The translations under genes and the position numbers were made by a program. Positions 59,664-64,000 of a DNA stretch of 64,000 nucleotides are shown here, one piece after another (position 1 is the stretch's first letter; each line of letters starts with the position of its first letter). The stretch is from positions 31,112,388-31,176,387 of the forward strand of contig CM034597.1 of NCBI GenBank assembly GCA_020091685.1, in the 5' to 3' direction. Below the pieces are notes generated by a model. That model was not told where the DNA came from. It saw only the letters and a program-made list of their open reading frames with translations, and searched no databases. This DNA comes from Lutjanus erythropterus (taxonomy: Eukaryota; Chordata; Actinopteri; Lutjaniformes; Lutjanidae).

Positions 59664-60060
59664 GTAGTACTAATATTTATATAGCACCATTCAGACAGAA
59701 GGCAATGCAAGGTGATTTACAAGCACATAGATATACATTAAAATAAAACATTTAAAAAAAAAACATTAAAATTGCATTTGAGATCATAAAAACAAAAGGT
59801 AAAAGTAAGCCAGTAAATGGTTGAAACATAACAGAAATTGCATTCAACAAAACATTAAAACAAAAACACAAGCACAAAAATATAACAATAGATACAGACT
59901 CTACTACTACAGATTCTACTACCTCAGGTATTCAGGAAGTTTGTTCCACAGGTGGGGAGCAGAGAAACTAAAGGCTGCTTCACCTCGCTCGGTTTGATCC
60001 TGGAAACACTGAGTAAACCTGTTCCAGATGATCTGAAGGGTCTGTGTGCTTCAGAACATA
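59664..60060. mobile_element. fish interspersed repeat (TTTATATAGCACCATTCA type)
   Basis: It starts TTTATATAGCACCATTCAGA and contains TTTGTTCCACAGGTGGGGAG with CTAAAGGCTGCTTCACCTCG, a widespread fish repeat. It was possibly spread by an L2-type LINE, but the family assignment is uncertain. Confidence 0.55.
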
Positions 60061-60065
60061 CAAGC

Positions 60066-60200
60066 AGTGGTGGAAAAAGTACTGAAAATTTGTTCTTAAG
60101 TACAAGTACTGTTGCAGTGCTAAAATAATACTCAATTACAAGTAAAAGTACTAGTGTTAGAAATATACTTAAGTAAAAGTACAACATATTCATCACAAAA
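60066..60200 (+). mobile_element. CAGTGGTGGAAAAAGTA-type hAT-like element, 5' part
   Basis: CAGTGGTGGAAAAAGTACTG with AAGTACAAGTACTGTTGCAG and ACTTAAGTAAAAGTAC is a very common fish non-autonomous element. The other end was not located. Confidence 0.65.
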
Positions 60201-63200
60201 CTGCTCAGAATATTAGTATTAGTCGTTGATGTCACCATCACCTTTCCAAACTGGGTTTACAAATTTTGCACATTTTCCTCAACCAGTAGTTACTAACAAT
60301 TATTTATTTCCTTTTTTTTATCTACTTGCAATTATTTTTTATTAATGCTGTTATCTAGAGGCAGGGTTTATTCCGGTGCATGAAATCCTTGAAAATACTT
60401 GAATCTTCATGTAATGTTTTCAAGGTATGAAAAGTGTTTGGATTTTGGAAAAAGTGATTGAAACTACTTGAGTTTCTAATTGCTTTTCCTTTATAGTAAA
60501 CTGCTCTCTGGACTGAAACGTTCACATTTTTTAATGAAAAAAATAGTTGGATATTGGCTCCATCAGGTTTTATAGCATGGTTTACATGCAGACAGGTGAA
60601 ACATGAAACGTAAGCATAACAGGAAAAGTATAAGGAGCAAGAAAGTCCTCATTTGGATGAGGTGGGATGGATCGATGGCTCAAACAAGCAACAAGACTTT
60701 GACCCAGGAGACCAGGGTTTAACTCCTCTGTGGAACTAAAAGTAATTATTAGTAGTTCTGTAAAGATTTAAGTAACTTTAACTTAAAAGGTGTGGGAACC
60801 CTGACAAGATAATGTGATCAGGAGGTATCATGAGAAAACAAAAGTTTGTTTCCTCTTATCACTTATAATTTTTATCAGTGATCAGGAGTTTCATGTCAAC
60901 AACACACAGATGGCGTCTTGACAACTGTAGTAACTGATTTGAGCTGCAAATGTCAGATCGATATTGGAGTACCCAGTATTGAACAACACATTAGACTGCA
61001 CTTCAATCAGTGTCTAACACAGGCACCAATGGTTGAAGTTCATAACCCCATTAGTATCAGAAAAGGAGTCCAGGTTGTCGTCATGGTTACCAGATGTTGC
61101 ACAAGGTGCAGATTAGCTGGATCCTGTGTCACACTGGAGACTTGGTTTAAAAGGTTCAGCCATATAAGTCGTTTTCTCACGATAAATTATCTCGCTATCT
61201 CGAGAAACCATTTGTTTTTCATGAGAGAATAAGATATCACAGGAAAATAAGCTTTGTTATCTCGAGTTGAATGAAACAGTTCTTGAGATAAGAACATTTA
61301 AAAAAAACTGCAAACACTGCCGTTCTCAGCTTCCGTAGGTTTTACCTTTTATTAAGAATTATTTCCCTGAAATAATTATAATAATTAAAGGTTAAATATG
61401 GATATAGACAAGCCTTCTGTCTGTTCATTTAGTCTGTATTTGTGCACGGCTTCTGAAAGCTAACAGATACAGATGAACCAGAGCAGTACTCCTTTAAGTC
61501 ATGGGAGCAGTGTAGCAAGTAGTTTCACTTAGTAAGTCGCAACCACAATATATTTAATGTCTACAAAGACTACCGCCATCTACAACACTGCCTCTGGAAA
61601 AAAAAAAGCCAGATGTTATCAGGTGTTAGTGGGTCTTTTGTTCAATGTGAAAGCAGCTTTAAAAGGGTAGAACCACTGCACTGCTCTCTGCTCATGTACT
61701 GCTATTAACATGCAGGTGAACAGTTTCACAAAAGGGATTTGCGAGCAATGGCACGGATCTCATTATAATTTACAGGGGACAGCGGTGAAATCAGAAATCA
61801 GCCGTGGACTTATCTGGTCGTGGTTGGATGGAGGGGGCGGGGGTGGGTGTGGGGTTGGGTATGGTTGGGGTCACAGAGTGGAAGTAGAATTGCTGTCTCT
61901 ATTTTGATTGCAGTTCGAGCTTATTACGTGACCTTTCACTACGAGCCGAGACAAGTAGTAAACAGGTCGGTTTTAGCTTCACTTCCTCCAGTGTTTGCTG
62001 TTTAAAAGGTTCATTATTGGAAGGTGGTTCACCTCAATTTATGTGAATTAATCACACACCCTTTTCTCTGGGCGGCCTTTTGACTGGACAGCCTGTTAAA
62101 CCAAACTCTATTCGAAAATCAGGTGTTTTATGGTAAGCTCATTTTATATAGTAAATATTTTACTTATACCACCACTAAGAGTTTTTTCTGATTCTCTTTT
62201 CAGTCTTTCATTCATGGGAGTAGAGTCAGCCAACACAAGAAAGGGCTCCTACTTACTTTTTAGATTCTTAACAGCTGGTTCCCAAAGAAGAAAGAAAAAA
62301 AAAAAAACACATATACACACCCCAGACACACAGATTGACCCACAGACAACAACAGTTTGACAGCTACAGGCCAACATGTCCTACAACAGGCCATGATGTG
62401 ATTCTGTCCAATACCCGTGAGTGTCTCCTCTCGTGTTAATGCTGGTCACTGTGGCGCTGCGTGAGGATGAAGGTCAAATGTCACGCTCACCTGCAGTGTG
62501 TCCATCTGTCCAGCAGGCAGGTGTTCTCACACATTTTTAACCAAATACTTCATCCAAATCAATTACATGTTCCTTCCAACGCAAGTATAGGCATTACTTC
62601 TCACTTGACAGCATAATAGATCAATTTTATGATCTGATTGCACAGAAGTAATTTAATTGCAGGGTGGAGATGCTGCTGGAATATGAATCTTCTTGGTTTA
62701 TGTGAATTTATAGATCTTAGATTATTTTAGGTCCTGTGTACGGGTCTGTAGGTTTCAGTCCTCCTCCTCTTCACATTCCTCAGAAGTGTACGTGCAGAGG
62801 AGTCTTGACAGGAGATGTCAAGACTTTAAGAGGAAGTCACTGAACTCCCACGTCTCAGCTGTCGGGTGCTGATTATTGTGCAGAGGTTCATCACTGGAGG
62901 GGAACCACCAACACCAGCCGACACCAGGTTTTCAACGGGGTGAACGGCAGGGCAGCGGGGATTAGATTCAACTCGAATGAATGCTGGGCAGACAGAGCAA
63001 AACGTTTAAAGCATAAAGATGGACAGATTCGTCAGCATACCCGAACGCTGCTTACCTGGTGTCAATAGCTATTTAAAGTATTGATTATAAGGAGATTTAG
63101 GGATTTAAATATTTCAAAAGTAGGCAAAAGCTCATAAGAGACATAAAACCCACACACACATTTAAAAAAACAAAAAAACAAGCAGGATTTCACGTCCACT

Positions 63201-64000
63201 CAGGCAGAGAGCATGCATTTGAGTTTTCAACTGAACCAATTAATAACATGATCAAATAAAATATTTGTAATGCATTCAAACTAATGTTTACACATATTTT
63301 AACATATTCAAATACTGTACTCTTATCTCTGTATCATGCACTGCGCTCGAGTGCCACAAAATATAAAGACACTGTTACCCACATAATATAACTAATGATG
63401 CACAAAATGTAATTTTCTTACAAAAACTTCTAATTATATTGTAATAGCACAAATCAATTTATTTACAGCCAAAAAAGTATTTTCAAGAAAAACAAAATGG
63501 CAATAATCATATTAATTGTGGCTGCAATATAGCCAGTGATGCATGATGTCTAATTTAGTTTGCAAATGATTAGTTGTAATTTCCTCCCAACAAAAAAATT
63601 AATACTTGGAAATTTTTACATCTATATTACTCATTAGTTGTAACTTGATGTCAGACATAACCCTAACCCTCCTGCTATAGAAGAATTGGCAACATATTCC
63701 TGAGCTGCTCATTGTCTCTGGCCATCTGGATTTGAGAAAATTAAAAAGGACTGGATAAACAATCAATATTTGGCTGCCCCAGCAGAGTTAACAAAGTACT
63801 TCAGCTTTGAAATCAGTGTGTTGTATTTTCAATGAAAATATGGTCAGAGGTGGTAAAGAGATTTCAGCTCCACAGACAGATCAGACTCCTGAGCTGGACG
63901 GCTTATGATCCAACATCAGGTATAATCAGTGGACCAGGGAGAGTTACATCTAATTTCTTTGCTGGAAAAATCTGATCTGGTGTTCTGCCGATATGTGCTA
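60201..64000. other. noncoding to the right edge
   Basis: No exon recognised. Contains a decayed tRNA-like patch (about 60670-60740), a G-rich tract (61833-61870) and AT-rich DNA. If the 53.4-kb exon is real, this is its first intron. Confidence 0.4.
61833..61870 (+). other. G-quadruplex-type G tract
   Basis: G5-C-G5-T-G3-TGT-G4-TT-G3 and a further G4 within 38 bp meets the usual four-run quadruplex pattern. Confidence 0.75.

Noticed and set aside
60670..60740. tRNA-like patch with a B-box-like GGGTTTAACTCC
   Set aside because: No full cloverleaf or A box at proper spacing. Most likely a decayed SINE-type repeat, not a tRNA gene.
63658..63670. TAACCCTAACCCT telomere-like word
   Set aside because: Only two units, expected by chance in fish DNA; not an interstitial telomere array.
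1..64000. CRISPR arrays, operons, prophage, retroviral gag/pol/env frames
   Set aside because: No spaced direct-repeat array, no bacterial-type gene layout, and no frame with reverse transcriptase, protease or envelope signatures was found.

Overview
This is teleost fish genomic DNA, probably from a percomorph-type fish (the exact group is inference). Two vertebrate genes with spliced, intron-rich structures are recognisable. The rest is AT-rich noncoding DNA with many short microsatellites and fish-type interspersed repeats: hAT-like and Tc1/mariner-like MITEs, an HE1/DANA-type tRNA-derived SINE, and L2-like LINE tails. No bacterial, phage, plasmid or CRISPR feature was seen.

Left part (1-19255): the 5' half of zc3h3 lies on the minus strand, with three coding exons at 19255-19210, 18254-16862 and 16046-15874. 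They encode about 537 N-terminal residues and join in frame. The CCCH zinc-finger exons were not found, so 1-15873 is read as a long downstream intron. It holds repeats and GC-richer blocks that may be conserved regulatory DNA.

Centre (19256-29800): a compact divergent promoter of roughly 0.6 kb separates zc3h3 from a plus-strand gene for a CYLD-like deubiquitinase. One noncoding and 14 coding exons can be drawn base by base. Their lengths sum to 2295 nt, giving 764 residues plus a stop. The protein keeps a first and a last CAP-Gly domain, a CYLD-type USP catalytic domain with Cys/His/Asp residues in place, and the internal B-box zinc ligands. It is much shorter than mammalian CYLD because the linker before the last CAP-Gly is very reduced. 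The promoter carries a GGAAGTGAAA ETS/IRF-type site, which would fit an immune role for this NF-kappaB-pathway family.

Right part (29800-64000): no complete gene is recognisable. The region holds a 607-bp hAT-like MITE, a family of nested ATTAATCGAT-type repeats, a SINE, LINE tails, and several CNE-like blocks. Two candidate promoters were seen: a minus-strand TATA box at 34.5 kb, and a CpG-rich plus-strand promoter at 53.1-53.4 kb that leads into a 35-codon signal-peptide exon (53429-53533). The latter is probably the first exon of an unidentified secreted or membrane protein gene that continues past the window.

Nothing here clearly qualifies as a new biological system. The most interesting items are the shortened CYLD-like paralogue and its ETS/IRF promoter motif, a GC-rich 0.2-kb insertion with target-site duplication inside a MITE at 31.7 kb, and the orphan first exon at 53.4 kb.
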